64,000 nt of DNA from Photobacterium alginatilyticum (GCF_009910675.1 NZ_RSEJ01000006.1:151915-215914); one strand, 5' to 3'; counted from the stretch's first letter, positions 16,884-26,759 are shown. The notes: generated by a model not told the origin, from the sequence alone. Program-made: numbers and translations.

Positions 16884-19388
16884 TTACAGCAATGCCATGA
16901 CTTGTTTCAAGGTAGAGGCACCGAGCACCTCTTGTGCCTGCATCCTGGCCGATTTGCTCTCTGTCGCCCTGACTGCCTGCTTGACCGCCGCAATCCGGAT
17001 CGGGCTCATACTCAGCTCATTTACCCCCATGCCGAGCAACACCTCAGTCAGCTTGGGATCGCCAGCCATCTCGCCACAGATCCCGACAGAGATCCCCGCC
17101 TCGTGGGCGGCCTGAGCCGTCTGCTCAATCATGCGCAATACCGCTGGCTGAGCGGCTGAAACCAGATAGGAGACCCTGTCGTTGCCCCTGTCCGCCGCCA
17201 TCACATACTGGGTAAGATCATTGGTGCCGATACTGAAAAAGCTCACTTCCTCAGCCAGCTGCCTGGCATTGGCCACCGCCGCCGGTACCTCGATCATAAT
17301 ACCGATTTTCGGCATCACAGCCGGGATCCCGCTATGCTGTAAGGCCTCGTAACAGCTATTGAGCAGATACTTGGCTTGGTTCAGCTCCTCCATCGTTGCC
17401 ACCATGGGGAACATGACCTGCAGGTTGGAACACTTGGCCCGGGCCCGCAACAAAGCATTGAGCTGCAACCTGAACACATCGACATTCTGCAGACACAAGC
17501 GCAAACCGCGGCATCCGAGGAACGGGTTTTCCTCTTCCCCCTGCTGCAGGTAAGTCAGTGGCTTGTCGCCCCCAATATCCAGGGTGCGAATAATAACGGG
17601 CTTATCGCCCAACGCCTGTGCTATCTGGCAGTAGGTCTCAAACTGACTCTGCTCTGAAGGCGGCTGCTCGCTGTCCATAAACAGGAACTCGCTGCGCACC
17701 AGTCCGACGCCTTCGGCACCGAGGGCCAACGCCTGCCCGGCATCTTCCAGACTGCTCAGGTTGGCATTGATCTCTACCGCCCTGCCATCCAGCGTACATG
17801 CCTTTTCCATCGCCTTCATCCGGGCCTGTTCGCCCTGGCTATCGAATTCATCCTGTTCTCGGCGCGCTTTTTCGAGCCGTTGTGCCGTCGGGGTCAGCCA
17901 CACCTCGCCACTACTGCCACGGACAACAGCGGTCTGCCCTTCCTGACTTTGCGTTGTTATCCCGGATAGCCCAACAACAGCCGGAATACCGAGTGAACGC
18001 GCCAGGATAGCCGAGTGCGAGGTACTGCCCCCCTGCTCGAGAATGATACCTTTCACCATTGCCGGATCCAGCCGGGCGGTATCTGACGGGGACAAATCAG
18101 TCGCCACCAAAATCACCGGCTCGGTAAGCTCTATCGGCTGCTCACCCTCGCCGGTCAGTAGCCCCATCACCCGGCACCCTACGTCATAGACATCATTGGC
18201 TCGCGCCTGCATATAGTCACTGGAGGAATCTTTATAGGCCTGCGCGGTTTTCTCGATAAGCTGTGACCAGGCAATTTCCACATTAACCGCTTCTTTGAGC
18301 CGCTGCCGGATCGTGTCCACCAGCTCGGGATCGGTCAAAATCTGGCTATGAGCGGTAAAAATATCACTCTCCGACTGTGAGCCTTTCTGTGCCGTCTGCT
18401 CGGCAAGCTCTGCCAAGGTCTGCAGGGCTGCACCACTGGCTTCAGAAAACAGCGCCCACTCACGCCCGTAACCGAGATAATCACGCTCACGGGCTTTGGG
18501 CATGGTTGCCTTGTAGTGCCAGACAGGCGCTATCGCGATCCCCTCGGAGGCTCCGATCGCATTGAGGCGGCCGTCCTGGTGTCGGCTTACTTGCGCTTTG
18601 CGTGTTTGCACCGGCAACACCGCTGTCTGGTGATCCGTTTTTTCAATCGACTCGTTAAAATGGTTTTGCGCCAGTGACGAAAAAGCCTGCAGCGCCTGTT
18701 GAGCCTCATTGCCGCTGGCAACGCATGTCAGGCTGTCACCTTGCTCTACGCCCAACAGCGCAATACTGTTGATACTCCTGGCACTGACACGCTTACCGTG
18801 GCATTCAAGCCAAATCTGAGCATCATAGGAGCTAACGGCACCGACAATGGCTGAAGCCGGTCTGGCATGGATACCATGGGGGTTTTTAACCTGCCACTCG
18901 AAAGCCATCTCTTCTTCGGCTGTAGACAAAGCTGGCAGCTCGTCGTTCTGCAAACCGGCCTTACCGGGAAGATGGGCGTTCTGCTCCAGCAGGGTGTATT
19001 TCGCCACCAACGCATTGTGCGCTTCACCGCTCACCTCTTCCAGAGACATCCCGGCAGCGGCAGCCACACAGGCAGACATACAGCCTTCTATCAACGGCGC
19101 CGCACAGACATGGACATTGGCCGCTTGCTCGCTATCAATAAGCTCCAGGGCGGTGTCGGTGCTTAGGATCGCACTGCCCATATCCACCAATACCAATACA
19201 CCTTGTGGTGTATAAACCTCTTCGATAGCCATCATCACCGCAATCGCATCAGTGCCGATTGGGTTATCTGGGTCGTCCACCCCTGCCGCGACGGCGATCT
19301 TGACCTTGCCCTGACTCATCTGGGAAGCCAGAGCATGGACGCCTTTGGCCAAGTCCGGGCTGTGGGAAACAATTACAATACTGACCAT
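16884..19388 (-). CDS. dhaM: DhaM phosphotransferase: EIIA-HPr-enzyme I fusion
   Basis: 834 residues in three blocks. The EIIA-like domain carries His9 (IVIVSHSPD). The HPr domain carries His174 (NPHGIHARPAS). An enzyme I region carries His458 (GGSTSHSAILAR) and continues to a full PEP-binding barrel (FLFMDSEQPPS, LDIGGDKPL, FSIGTNDLTQY). It passes phosphate from PEP to the ADP held by DhaL. E. coli DhaM ends partway through enzyme I at about 470 residues, so this version is longer and could work without separate PtsI and PtsH. Last gene of dhaKLM. Confidence 0.94.
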   Translation of the reverse strand: MVSIVIVSHSPDLAKGVHALASQMSQGKVKIAVAAGVDDPDNPIGTDAIAVMMAIEEVYTPQGVLVLVDMGSAILSTDTALELIDSEQAANVHVCAAPLIEGCMSACVAAAAGMSLEEVSGEAHNALVAKYTLLEQNAHLPGKAGLQNDELPALSTAEEEMAFEWQVKNPHGIHARPASAIVGAVSSYDAQIWLECHGKRVSARSINSIALLGVEQGDSLTCVASGNEAQQALQAFSSLAQNHFNESIEKTDHQTAVLPVQTRKAQVSRHQDGRLNAIGASEGIAIAPVWHYKATMPKARERDYLGYGREWALFSEASGAALQTLAELAEQTAQKGSQSESDIFTAHSQILTDPELVDTIRQRLKEAVNVEIAWSQLIEKTAQAYKDSSSDYMQARANDVYDVGCRVMGLLTGEGEQPIELTEPVILVATDLSPSDTARLDPAMVKGIILEQGGSTSHSAILARSLGIPAVVGLSGITTQSQEGQTAVVRGSSGEVWLTPTAQRLEKARREQDEFDSQGEQARMKAMEKACTLDGRAVEINANLSSLEDAGQALALGAEGVGLVRSEFLFMDSEQPPSEQSQFETYCQIAQALGDKPVIIRTLDIGGDKPLTYLQQGEEENPFLGCRGLRLCLQNVDVFRLQLNALLRARAKCSNLQVMFPMVATMEELNQAKYLLNSCYEALQHSGIPAVMPKIGIMIEVPAAVANARQLAEEVSFFSIGTNDLTQYVMAADRGNDRVSYLVSAAQPAVLRMIEQTAQAAHEAGISVGICGEMAGDPKLTEVLLGMGVNELSMSPIRIAAVKQAVRATESKSARMQAQEVLGASTLKQVMALL

Positions 19389-19445
19389 AATCTAACCTTA
19401 ACTGAGGTGGCCTGATGCCACCTCGAACCGCAAAAAAAACGCGAC

Positions 19446-20075
19446 TTATTGCGCAGCGGCACTGCGCAGTGCCGAGAAGAGCAAATAGGTGGACGTCGCT
19501 CCCGGATCCTGGTGTCCGATCGAACGCTCGCCCAAGTAACTTGCCCGCCCTTTTTTCGCCTGCAGCGGGATCGTGCCCTTCATCGCCTTTTCCGCTTCGG
19601 CCACCGCCCTGTCGAGAGCATCAATGAAGCTGGTCTCCTGCTCCTGGTTCAGGCTCTCAAGAATACCGTGCCAGGTATCGACCATGGTCTTGTCACCGAT
19701 TTCGGCCTTGCCGCGCTGGACAATCCCGTCGACCCCGTTCTGGAGCATCTGGGTCAGCTCAGCCAGGTTCAGCTCCTCCTTGGCCATAACGCTGGTGGCA
19801 CTACGGATAAAAAAGGTGCCATATAGCGGACCGCTGGCACCGCCGATGCTCGACAGCAGTGTCATGCCCGTTGTTTTCATAATGGTACCGATATCCTTGT
19901 CGGCGACACCGGGTAGCTTCTCCTGCACTTTCTGGAAGCCACGGTTCATATTAAGGCCATGATCCGCATCGCCGATTTCCCGGTCGAGATCAGTCAAAAA
20001 ATCTTGCTGTTCCTTGAAGATCTCAGCGGCCAGATCGAGCCACCGGACAACCTGTTGTTTGCTTATTGTCATCAT
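19446..20075 (-). CDS. dhaL: Dihydroxyacetone kinase ADP-binding subunit DhaL
   Basis: About 209 residues. The Mg-ADP binding motif is DREIGDADHGLNMNRG, followed by GGASGPLYG and the C-terminal GRASYLGERSIGHQDPGA. ADP stays bound as a cofactor; DhaM phosphorylates it and it passes phosphate to dihydroxyacetone on DhaK. ATG 20075 is chosen because GGAG lies 6 bases before it; the ATG at 20072 is also possible. It starts 14 bases after the dhaK stop. Confidence 0.94.
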   Translation of the reverse strand: MMTISKQQVVRWLDLAAEIFKEQQDFLTDLDREIGDADHGLNMNRGFQKVQEKLPGVADKDIGTIMKTTGMTLLSSIGGASGPLYGTFFIRSATSVMAKEELNLAELTQMLQNGVDGIVQRGKAEIGDKTMVDTWHGILESLNQEQETSFIDALDRAVAEAEKAMKGTIPLQAKKGRASYLGERSIGHQDPGATSTYLLFSALRSAAAQ

Positions 20076-20089
20076 GTTCATCTCCACGC

Positions 20090-21157
20090 TTAGCAGCCCC
20101 AGCGCATCGCTGGTGTATTGACCGGCATGTCGTACAGCGAAAGCATCTCGTCATCGACTTTCAGCAACGTAATCGATAGGCCCTGCATATCCAGCGAGGT
20201 ACAATAGCTACCGATCAGACTGCGTTCGATAGTAATATTCAGCGGCTCGAGGATTTCCGCCACCTTGCGGTACACCATATACAGCTCGGACTGGGGGGTC
20301 GCTCCCAGATTGTTGACTAACACAATCACCCGGTCACCGGCCTCCAGCGATTCAGTTACCCAGGACTCGTCCTGCCATTCGCCACTGTCATTGTTCCAGC
20401 GACGCACGGTACGCTCATAGGGCTGGTTATCCAGGATCTCACTCATCATATCGCCGGTGATGGTATCGCCGTCGGTAAATGCCCGTCGCTCGATGCCCGG
20501 CTCGCCGTGGATCCCGACCCCAAATTCGATTTCCTTTTCATCCAGCTCGAAACTGGGTTTCCCTGCAGCCGGTACAGTACAGGCCGACAGCGCAACACCC
20601 AGAGAACGACCACGGTTGGCAATCTTCTTCGCCAGCACGCTGATTCTATCCAGATCGTAGCCTTCCTCGGCAGCCGCCCCGAGGATCTTCTCGGCCAGTA
20701 CTGTTGTCGCCACACCGCGGCGTCCGGCGGTATACAAGCTGTCTTTCACTGCTACATCGTCATCAATCAGGGTAGCCTGTACCTTGGTCCCCTCGGCATG
20801 AAGCAACTCGACCGCAGTTTCAAAATTCAGTACATCGCCGGTATAGTTTTTGACCAGAAACAATACTCCTTCGCCGGCATCGACTTTCTGACCGCACTCA
20901 TACATCTGATCCGGTGTCGGCGAGGTAAACATTTCTCCCGGACAGGCACCATCCAACATTCCTTTGCCGACAAAACCACCGTGCATCGGCTCGTGGCCGC
21001 TTCCCCCGCCAGATACCAGGGCAACCTTGGCTGACTTGCGCTCGCCGCGGACGATATACATAGGATCCAGGCTCACCTCGAGTTCAGGATGAGCTTTGGC
21101 AACACCTTGCAGTTGCTCCTTAACCACGTTATCGACTTGGTTAATCATCTTTTTCAT
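20090..21157 (-). CDS. dhaK: Dihydroxyacetone kinase substrate-binding subunit DhaK
   Basis: 355 residues, matching E. coli DhaK. The glycine-rich substrate loop [19 protein letters not shown] is present, and the histidine that binds dihydroxyacetone covalently is in [12 protein letters not shown] 21157 follows AAGGAT; the longer frame upstream lacks a ribosome binding site and would overlap the operators. It is the first gene of dhaKLM. The product, dihydroxyacetone phosphate, enters glycolysis. Confidence 0.95.
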   Translation of the reverse strand: MKKMINQVDNVVKEQLQGVAKAHPELEVSLDPMYIVRGERKSAKVALVSGGGSGHEPMHGGFVGKGMLDGACPGEMFTSPTPDQMYECGQKVDAGEGVLFLVKNYTGDVLNFETAVELLHAEGTKVQATLIDDDVAVKDSLYTAGRRGVATTVLAEKILGAAAEEGYDLDRISVLAKKIANRGRSLGVALSACTVPAAGKPSFELDEKEIEFGVGIHGEPGIERRAFTDGDTITGDMMSEILDNQPYERTVRRWNNDSGEWQDESWVTESLEAGDRVIVLVNNLGATPQSELYMVYRKVAEILEPLNITIERSLIGSYCTSLDMQGLSITLLKVDDEMLSLYDMPVNTPAMRWGC

Positions 21158-21240
21158 CGTTCTATCCTTATTATTCTGGCGGGGTAATGTTGAATCTGAT
21201 GGTATGTCAGCCACAGAGGAGATGTTACTTAGCCCCATTT

Positions 21241-21288
21241 GTTTCAACCTGAAACACTGCTTTCCATCGTGTCGTTTCATTATGAAAC
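21241..21288. promoter_or_regulatory. Two matching palindromes upstream of dhaK, likely DhaR operators
   Basis: GTTTCAACCTGAAAC (21241-21255) and GTTTCATTATGAAAC (21274-21288) share identical GTTTCA/TGAAAC arms with 3-base spacers. They start 33 bp apart, about three helical turns. A weaker TTCAATATGTTGAA follows at 21299-21312. The position, 84-131 bases before the dhaK ATG, suits an activator. Assignment to DhaR is inferred. Confidence 0.6.
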
Positions 21289-21462
21289 ATTACTAATATT
21301 CAATATGTTGAACCTTGAACTTCATCATGTTTTTCAACAGGAGACTGAACGATGATAACGTCGCAATAAGCAGATTTGAGGAAAGTATTCAGCAGACTGA
21401 TTTGTGAATTTGCAGGCGGGTTCACAAACAATCGACATCTCGCCACAGGGGCAACAGAAAAG

Positions 21463-21493
21463 CAAAAAAAAAAGCGAGCCGGTGTAGGCTCGC
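21463..21493 (-). terminator. Rho-independent terminator after the patatin gene
   Basis: On the minus strand, GCGAGCC and GGCTCGC arms (21474-21480 and 21487-21493) are followed by eleven T. It lies about 170 bases past the stop of the patatin gene. The stretch between holds no gene. Confidence 0.75.
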
Positions 21494-21664
21494 AAAAACT
21501 CATATATTGCTTTTCGAAAGGGTGGGTTGATGAAAAAGTCCCGACATCCATGCCGGGAAACTTCATCTCTATCTTCGAAAGGGACAAAGGTTATATCAAG
21601 GTCTATTTTGCCCGGTTAACCTGGTTTAATGTCAGTAAATTGTCAAAATATCCATTTAATTTAA

Positions 21665-23941
21665 TTAATTAAACGAGCTTCCCACCGATAGGTAGATGGA
21701 GTTCTCACCCGCTTCGGCCTGGCCGTAACCCAGGTACAGCGGTCCCACCAGCGAGTCGACAGCAAGATAGACACTCGCCGCCCCGATACTGCTCTCCCAG
21801 CTAATATCACTGCTGTCATCCCACACCCCCCCGCGCTCGATTGAGCCGCCAATATACACCGGTGCAGAAAATGCGCCGAAATCATTATCCAGCAGGCGAT
21901 AGCGGTAGTTGAACGCACCAAACAGGCGATAGCGACCGTTAAGCTCATAGCGATGGAAACCAGACAGGTTAAACAACCCGCCGAGATCCTGAACGTAAAT
22001 CGGAATAAGCTCATCGGACTCCGAGCCGCCGGCCTTGAAGGTTGCCACCAGGGTATGACGCTGGTAGTTAAAGGGCTTAACCATCAAGGCATCATAGTAG
22101 ATATTTTCCCCGTCAATAGACGGCTCGTTATTGAGCGTACTGCGGCTAAATCCGAGGCCTACGTCCGCTTCGAGCAAGAAACCCTCGGTCGGGAAGTAGA
22201 AGTTATTCAGGTCGTCATAGACAAACGACAGGTAGGGGCCGTGGGCGGTATAGTCCTGCTTGTCATTGTCGCCATTTATCTCTTTAGCCTCACCGCTGAT
22301 CCCGTTATAGCCCAATGCAATCGCGCTCCATGGGCGTATATTCCAGCCAATTTCTGCAAAGCCTGTAACTTGCAGATACTCGGCATCAATCACGGTCAGA
22401 TCCTCGCGCCCAATCAGACGTCGCTGCTCCTCCGACAGATTAAACTCACGGTTCTCACGATTCCAGCCAAGTCCGAATGACGTGAAATGTTTTTTCTGAT
22501 AATCAAGAGGGAAATATAATTCGGTACTAATCTTCTTCCAGCTCCCGAGCAACCAGTCAAACTGCCACTCGCCGCCCTTATCGGTTAAATCGGTGTAGAT
22601 GTACTGGGCACCAAAGGCGAAATCCGACCGGTTGGCAAAGTCATCTTCGAAGGAAAACTTGAAATTCAAGTAGCCCGGTCCCCATGATTTCTCGCTCACA
22701 TTGACGACCAGGACGTTTTCATCATCCTGTTGTTTAATCTGATAGGTGATCCGGGCAAAGATGTCCTGAGCATTGAGTCTGTTCACAGCCAACTCGAGTT
22801 CATCGTTGGAGATCACCCGACCGACGTCTAAGTCCAACAGGGCAATTAACGCCTGATCCGAGCGTAAGGTATGATTCTCAATCTCGATCCTGTCGATATA
22901 ATAAGCCGTACTGGCGCTGACCTGACTGCGGCGATCATACTTACGTTTCTCGTAGGCCCGGTAATCCTCCGGCGAGAGCTGATAGCGACGCAGCTTGGGC
23001 AAAGCCTCTAGGGCAACTTTTCTTCCTGCGATATAAGCCTGCTCCATCTTGTCAAAATCCGGGGCGAGCATAAAGGAAACCTCGGGCTCAAGGTATACGT
23101 CATCCGGCTTCATCAGCGACTTTTGCTGATCCGCACTGCTGTTGGTCATGAAAGTCGTCAGCTGGGCAATGATATTCAGTGCACTGTCGAGCTGTCCTTC
23201 CTCAAACAGGGCATCGCGCAAATCAACGGCAATGATCGCATCGGCACCAAGCTGCTGGGCCGCATCTACCGGCATGTTGTTAACCACGCCGCCATCAACC
23301 AGCAGGTGGTTCTGCCAGATAACCGGCTTCAGGGCACCCGGCACAGTCATTGACGCCTGCATCGCTGCGGCCAGGTGACCACTATCGATCATCACCGGTT
23401 TGACTTTTGCAATATCGGTCGCAACTGCCCGGTAGGGTATGGCCAGATCATCGAAGCTGGCCAATTCCGGCAGATTATCAGTCAGGGTACGCAGCAGTAC
23501 TGCCATCCCCTGCCCCTGAAACGCGCCGGGCCTGGCCTGGAACTCACCGTCAAGACTTAAGCCGATATCGGCATAAATCTGGTAATCATCACTCTGCTTT
23601 TTTCTTCTGAGGATCAAATCGTTGCGGCTGGCACGGTCTTCGTAACCACGAAGCCAGTCGGCGGCAAGGGTGCGGTTTTTTATCTCTTCGGCAGACAAAC
23701 CCATCGCGTACATACCGCCGACATAGGCACCCATACTGGTACCGGTGATCACGTCGACCGGGATGCGGTTTTCTTCGAGCACAGCCAGTACCCCGATATG
23801 GGCCGCCCCTTTCGCCCCGCCCCCGCTGAGTACCAGTCCGACCTTCTCCCTCTCGCTGGGGGCAGAAGCTTGAACGGGCATACAAAGTAACGTCAGGCAA
23901 ATGAGCCCCAACCCACTGCAGATCCTTCTCGTCAATGACAT
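21665..23941 (-). CDS. Patatin-like phospholipase with C-terminal outer-membrane barrel (PlpD type)
   Basis: 758 residues from ATG 23941, which begins a signal peptide ending near MPVQAS. The patatin domain has the oxyanion loop SGGGAKGAAHIG, the nucleophile in GTSMG and the catalytic aspartate in DGGVVNN. A POTRA-like segment and a BamA/Omp85-type 16-strand beta-barrel fill the C-terminal half. PlpD-type proteins place a lipase in the outer membrane or at the cell surface. Longer reading upstream of the ATG is unsupported. The terminator is at 21463-21493. Confidence 0.9.
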   Translation of the reverse strand: MSLTRRICSGLGLICLTLLCMPVQASAPSEREKVGLVLSGGGAKGAAHIGVLAVLEENRIPVDVITGTSMGAYVGGMYAMGLSAEEIKNRTLAADWLRGYEDRASRNDLILRRKKQSDDYQIYADIGLSLDGEFQARPGAFQGQGMAVLLRTLTDNLPELASFDDLAIPYRAVATDIAKVKPVMIDSGHLAAAMQASMTVPGALKPVIWQNHLLVDGGVVNNMPVDAAQQLGADAIIAVDLRDALFEEGQLDSALNIIAQLTTFMTNSSADQQKSLMKPDDVYLEPEVSFMLAPDFDKMEQAYIAGRKVALEALPKLRRYQLSPEDYRAYEKRKYDRRSQVSASTAYYIDRIEIENHTLRSDQALIALLDLDVGRVISNDELELAVNRLNAQDIFARITYQIKQQDDENVLVVNVSEKSWGPGYLNFKFSFEDDFANRSDFAFGAQYIYTDLTDKGGEWQFDWLLGSWKKISTELYFPLDYQKKHFTSFGLGWNRENREFNLSEEQRRLIGREDLTVIDAEYLQVTGFAEIGWNIRPWSAIALGYNGISGEAKEINGDNDKQDYTAHGPYLSFVYDDLNNFYFPTEGFLLEADVGLGFSRSTLNNEPSIDGENIYYDALMVKPFNYQRHTLVATFKAGGSESDELIPIYVQDLGGLFNLSGFHRYELNGRYRLFGAFNYRYRLLDNDFGAFSAPVYIGGSIERGGVWDDSSDISWESSIGAASVYLAVDSLVGPLYLGYGQAEAGENSIYLSVGSSFN

Positions 23942-24074
23942 GATGAGCCCTTTTTTAATAACTAAATAAATTGTTACAAGGTTAAAGCTACCCTCACAGT
24001 ATGATATTCGCAACGGTCAAAAATCTGCTTTGTTAACACTGTCTTATTACATATAACGTATAATTGGCAGGATC

Positions 24075-24108
24075 AAAAAAGCCGGAAAAGCAAATTGCCT
24101 TTCCGGCT
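24075..24108 (-). terminator. Rho-independent terminator of rctB
   Basis: Arms AGCCGGAAA (24080-24088) and TTTCCGGCT (24100-24108) are followed on the minus strand by six T. It lies about 150 bases past the rctB stop, with a parS2 site between them. Confidence 0.85.
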
Positions 24109-24215
24109 CTCAAATCAGCACCTGAAGTAGGCGGTTGCCCTCTAACAGAGCGAATTAGCGTCTGCCATAATAGGCACTTCGCGCCTGTACAGTTACCACG
24201 CGAGTCGGTCAATAA

Positions 24216-24230
24216 ATTTACAGTGTAAAT
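24216..24230. other. parS2: parS2 centromere site 1
   Basis: ATTTACAGTGTAAAT matches the Vibrionaceae chromosome II ParB2 site TTTACAnTGTAAA perfectly. It lies just past the rctB stop codon. Confidence 0.9.
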
Positions 24231-24255
24231 GTTATAAAGGCTCTATCGAAGGAAA

Positions 24256-26256
24256 TTAAACCCCTCTTGCCATATCATCCAGCGCCTTGATGACCTGCTC
24301 ATTGATATGACCTTCCTGCACAAGCTTACAAACCTTACGTCGTACGGCAAGACCGGAAATCAGCTTTTCGATAGAAAGATGATTTTCTTCCTGCTGACTG
24401 TTGTACAGCTCAATGGTCTTACTGAGGGTCTCGTAGGTAATGGCTTCCTGACCCACCCGAAGCCAATCGAGCTTCTCTAGCAAGCTGTGGCACTCCTCAG
24501 TGATTGAGGCTGCAGAGTGTCCCGTCATAGCAGATAAAGCCGTTATACTGCGTTGTAGAGCCTCTGGGGAAGTATATTTGGATAGGGTAATGGTCAACTC
24601 ATCCGCATTGATCTCAACCAAGTGCTTCCTCAGCTTCACTCTGCGGCCCAAACGGCCCTTGGTCCGTCCCTCTTTGCGCTGGATCGGCTCGAACTCACCG
24701 TCGATGATCTCGGAAAGCTGATCAAGCTCCTGCTTGGGCATAATTTCATTGCGCAGCGGGTTTGGCATCGTCGGCGCCATCGAGCGCTTGCCTTCATTGG
24801 TGGTTTTGGCCCGTGAATAACGGATCACCTCATCGGCATCGCACTTAATGTCAATCTGATAATCGCAGTAGCGCTTGTCCTGATCCTCCGGGGTGATCGT
24901 CAGGTGATAACCCCACAGATTGACGGCAAAGATATCATCGGTGATCTTACCTTCGGCCAGTTTGCGTAGCTCGCGGATCAGATCCGACGAGAAACGGCGC
25001 CATTCAATATTACGAGCCAGTTTCTGATTGAGCTCGCTAAGCAGCATCGAGTCGTTGACCCGACGGGACATACGGCTCCGGAAAAAAGTATAGAGCTGGA
25101 AAACCAACGTATGCTGACGCAGGATCTCCGGCGGAAAGAGGAAAAAGTAATCACGGGTAAGCAACTCATCGAAAAACGAAGGTTCCCAGACCAGGATATA
25201 CAGATTGGGCTTGATTCGGATCTCGCCGTCATCACCTTCCTGCGGTGCTTCTTCCGAAGCCGTGATCGTTCTGGCCAGAAAGCGGAAACGATCACTCTTG
25301 AAGCCTTCAGGCATGTTCTCGCTAAGCCAGCGACCGGTAAGTTCATGCAACTGGAAATCGGTAAATTCAATCCTATCAATACTCTCTCGGATCGAATCAC
25401 GGGCCGGTCCGCTGTCTTTCTTGCCACGAAGAGCCAGAATATCCGTAATATAAATCGGGGTCTTGTTGCCCATATGGCGGGACTGGATCTCATAGTCAGG
25501 CAAATGATGATCGTGATACTGCACTGTCAACGTAAACAGGGCAAACAAGGTCATCAGATCATCAACCGTCATGATCGATTTTGAGGATCGTGTCTCGATG
25601 ATCGCCTTGGTGCCGCTGATCGCAACCATCGATTTCTGATAACTCTTTTTGGTTCTTGGCGGTGCCAGTGCCTGATCAATGATCCCGGCCCAGCTGGTTG
25701 GCGAAACTACAATTTGATCAGCTTCATCAGGCATGGTTGGGGGGGTTCCCAAGCCATATTCGTTTAACAGCCGTCGGTTTACATGATTTTGCGCCAACGC
25801 CTTGGAGCGTTTCTGTTTCTCCTGAGCCTTGCTCTGCTCTGAGTTCAGGCTACCTGTACCAAGCTGAGATATCAGCAAAGCCGGATTCAAAAAGTGGTGC
25901 AGCATGGTTTTTCCGGCCAGGCCTTCTTCAAAACGTACGGGTTGCTGGCTGAATAAACCAATATTGACCGCTGCCCGCAGGCGCTGTTGAATGGCTGCTC
26001 GAGTTAGCTGTCCTTCAGTCGCTTCTACCAGCTCAGTAGTTGAAACCATACCGTCCTGGCTCGACAGGCCGCGAAGAGAAATTAAGTTAAGCAGTTCAAT
26101 AATACTTTTCGTCACACCTTTGAAGTGCTGGTACTGAGGTAACCAGTCTACAAGGGCTGAAGGTATTGCGAACAGATGGCCATCTTTGTGGGATCGTGGC
26201 GCTAGGATCAAAATCTTTTCGACGGTTTTATTATCGTTGTTACCAGGGGCTTTCAT
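24256..26256 (-). CDS. rctB: Chromosome II replication initiator RctB
   Basis: 666 residues, close to the 658 of V. cholerae RctB. The protein has a winged-helix-rich N-terminal region (DWLPQYQHFKGVTKSIIELLNLI), a central DNA-binding part (RDYFFLFPPEILRQHTLVFQLYTFFRS) and a basic C-terminal region (RTKGRLGRRVKLRKHLVEINADELTIT is one block). It binds 12-mer and 39-mer sites to start and regulate replication of the second chromosome. Identity rests on length, sequence recall and the setting: iterons directly upstream, parA2 divergent beyond them. It is probably autorepressed through the 29-mer-like site at 26265. Confidence 0.95.
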   Translation of the reverse strand: MKAPGNNDNKTVEKILILAPRSHKDGHLFAIPSALVDWLPQYQHFKGVTKSIIELLNLISLRGLSSQDGMVSTTELVEATEGQLTRAAIQQRLRAAVNIGLFSQQPVRFEEGLAGKTMLHHFLNPALLISQLGTGSLNSEQSKAQEKQKRSKALAQNHVNRRLLNEYGLGTPPTMPDEADQIVVSPTSWAGIIDQALAPPRTKKSYQKSMVAISGTKAIIETRSSKSIMTVDDLMTLFALFTLTVQYHDHHLPDYEIQSRHMGNKTPIYITDILALRGKKDSGPARDSIRESIDRIEFTDFQLHELTGRWLSENMPEGFKSDRFRFLARTITASEEAPQEGDDGEIRIKPNLYILVWEPSFFDELLTRDYFFLFPPEILRQHTLVFQLYTFFRSRMSRRVNDSMLLSELNQKLARNIEWRRFSSDLIRELRKLAEGKITDDIFAVNLWGYHLTITPEDQDKRYCDYQIDIKCDADEVIRYSRAKTTNEGKRSMAPTMPNPLRNEIMPKQELDQLSEIIDGEFEPIQRKEGRTKGRLGRRVKLRKHLVEINADELTITLSKYTSPEALQRSITALSAMTGHSAASITEECHSLLEKLDWLRVGQEAITYETLSKTIELYNSQQEENHLSIEKLISGLAVRRKVCKLVQEGHINEQVIKALDDMARGV

Positions 26257-26264
26257 TTGTCATT

Positions 26265-26293
26265 AGCCGTAGAAGCATCATCTTTCCGGAAAG
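26265..26293. promoter_or_regulatory. 29-mer-like RctB operator in the rctB leader
   Basis: It begins AGCCGTA and ends TTTCCGGAAAG over exactly 29 bases. It resembles the 39-mer-like elements at 26760, 26919 and 27254 with an internal segment missing. In V. cholerae a 29-mer in the rctB promoter, related to the 39-mers by an internal deletion, mediates autorepression. It sits 9 bases upstream of the rctB start. Confidence 0.6.
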
Positions 26294-26339
26294 ATTAATA
26301 GAAAAAGATCAAGAAATAAAGCTCTTTTTATTGAATCAG

Positions 26340-26455
26340 TTAAATACTGATCTTTTTGTTTAATGTGATCTTATTGATATTATGATCTTATGATCCGGCG
26401 GAAAATAAACGTGTAAGTATTTGATTAAATAAAGATTTAAAAAATGCTAATACGG
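26340..26455. other. AT-rich candidate unwinding region
   Basis: The stretch is strongly A+T-rich, with three TGATCTT-like repeats at about 26347-26390 and long A/T runs up to 26455. It directly borders the iteron array. It is the most likely site of duplex opening and probably also holds the rctB promoter. Confidence 0.5.
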
Positions 26456-26460
26456 AAAGA

Positions 26461-26582
26461 TGATCAACATAGTGCCGGAACGCTGATCATAACTTATCAG
26501 AAACGATGATCATAGAGCCTCAGGAAGGATGATCATCAGTCGAGCGTAACAATGATCATCACGATGTTGAAACGATGATCAT
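26461..26582 (-). repeat. Array of six RctB 12-mer iterons at exact 23-bp spacing
   Basis: TGATCAT occurs at 26484, 26507, 26530, 26553 and 26576, each 23 bp from the next. A one-mismatch copy (TGATCAA) at 26461 continues the spacing. Read on the minus strand these are ATGATCAnnnnT 12-mers, with T at position 12 in all six. All point the same way, as in the V. cholerae minimal origin. Confidence 0.92.
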
Positions 26583-26596
26583 GATATTAAAACAGG

Positions 26597-26605
26597 TTAT
26601 CCACA
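26597..26605 (+). promoter_or_regulatory. DnaA box
   Basis: TTATCCACA, a perfect consensus DnaA box, lies 14 bases beyond the iteron array. oriCII-type origins need DnaA as well as RctB. Confidence 0.85.
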
Positions 26606-26759
26606 GGTTTATTCAGTGTAGATCCTCTCCGGCGGTACAATTTCACTTTTTCAGCGAAAGATTGGCCCGGAAAAATGATCATAGCAGTGTACGTTCAAAG
26701 TTGGATCCTACTGCTATGTTGGTGACTGGTGCTTAATTAACCAAAATTCAAATTGCACT

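Noticed and set aside
21300..21587. A 95-codon minus-strand frame between dhaK and the patatin gene
   Set aside because: It crosses the terminator at 21463-21493 and its sequence is unlike a folded protein.
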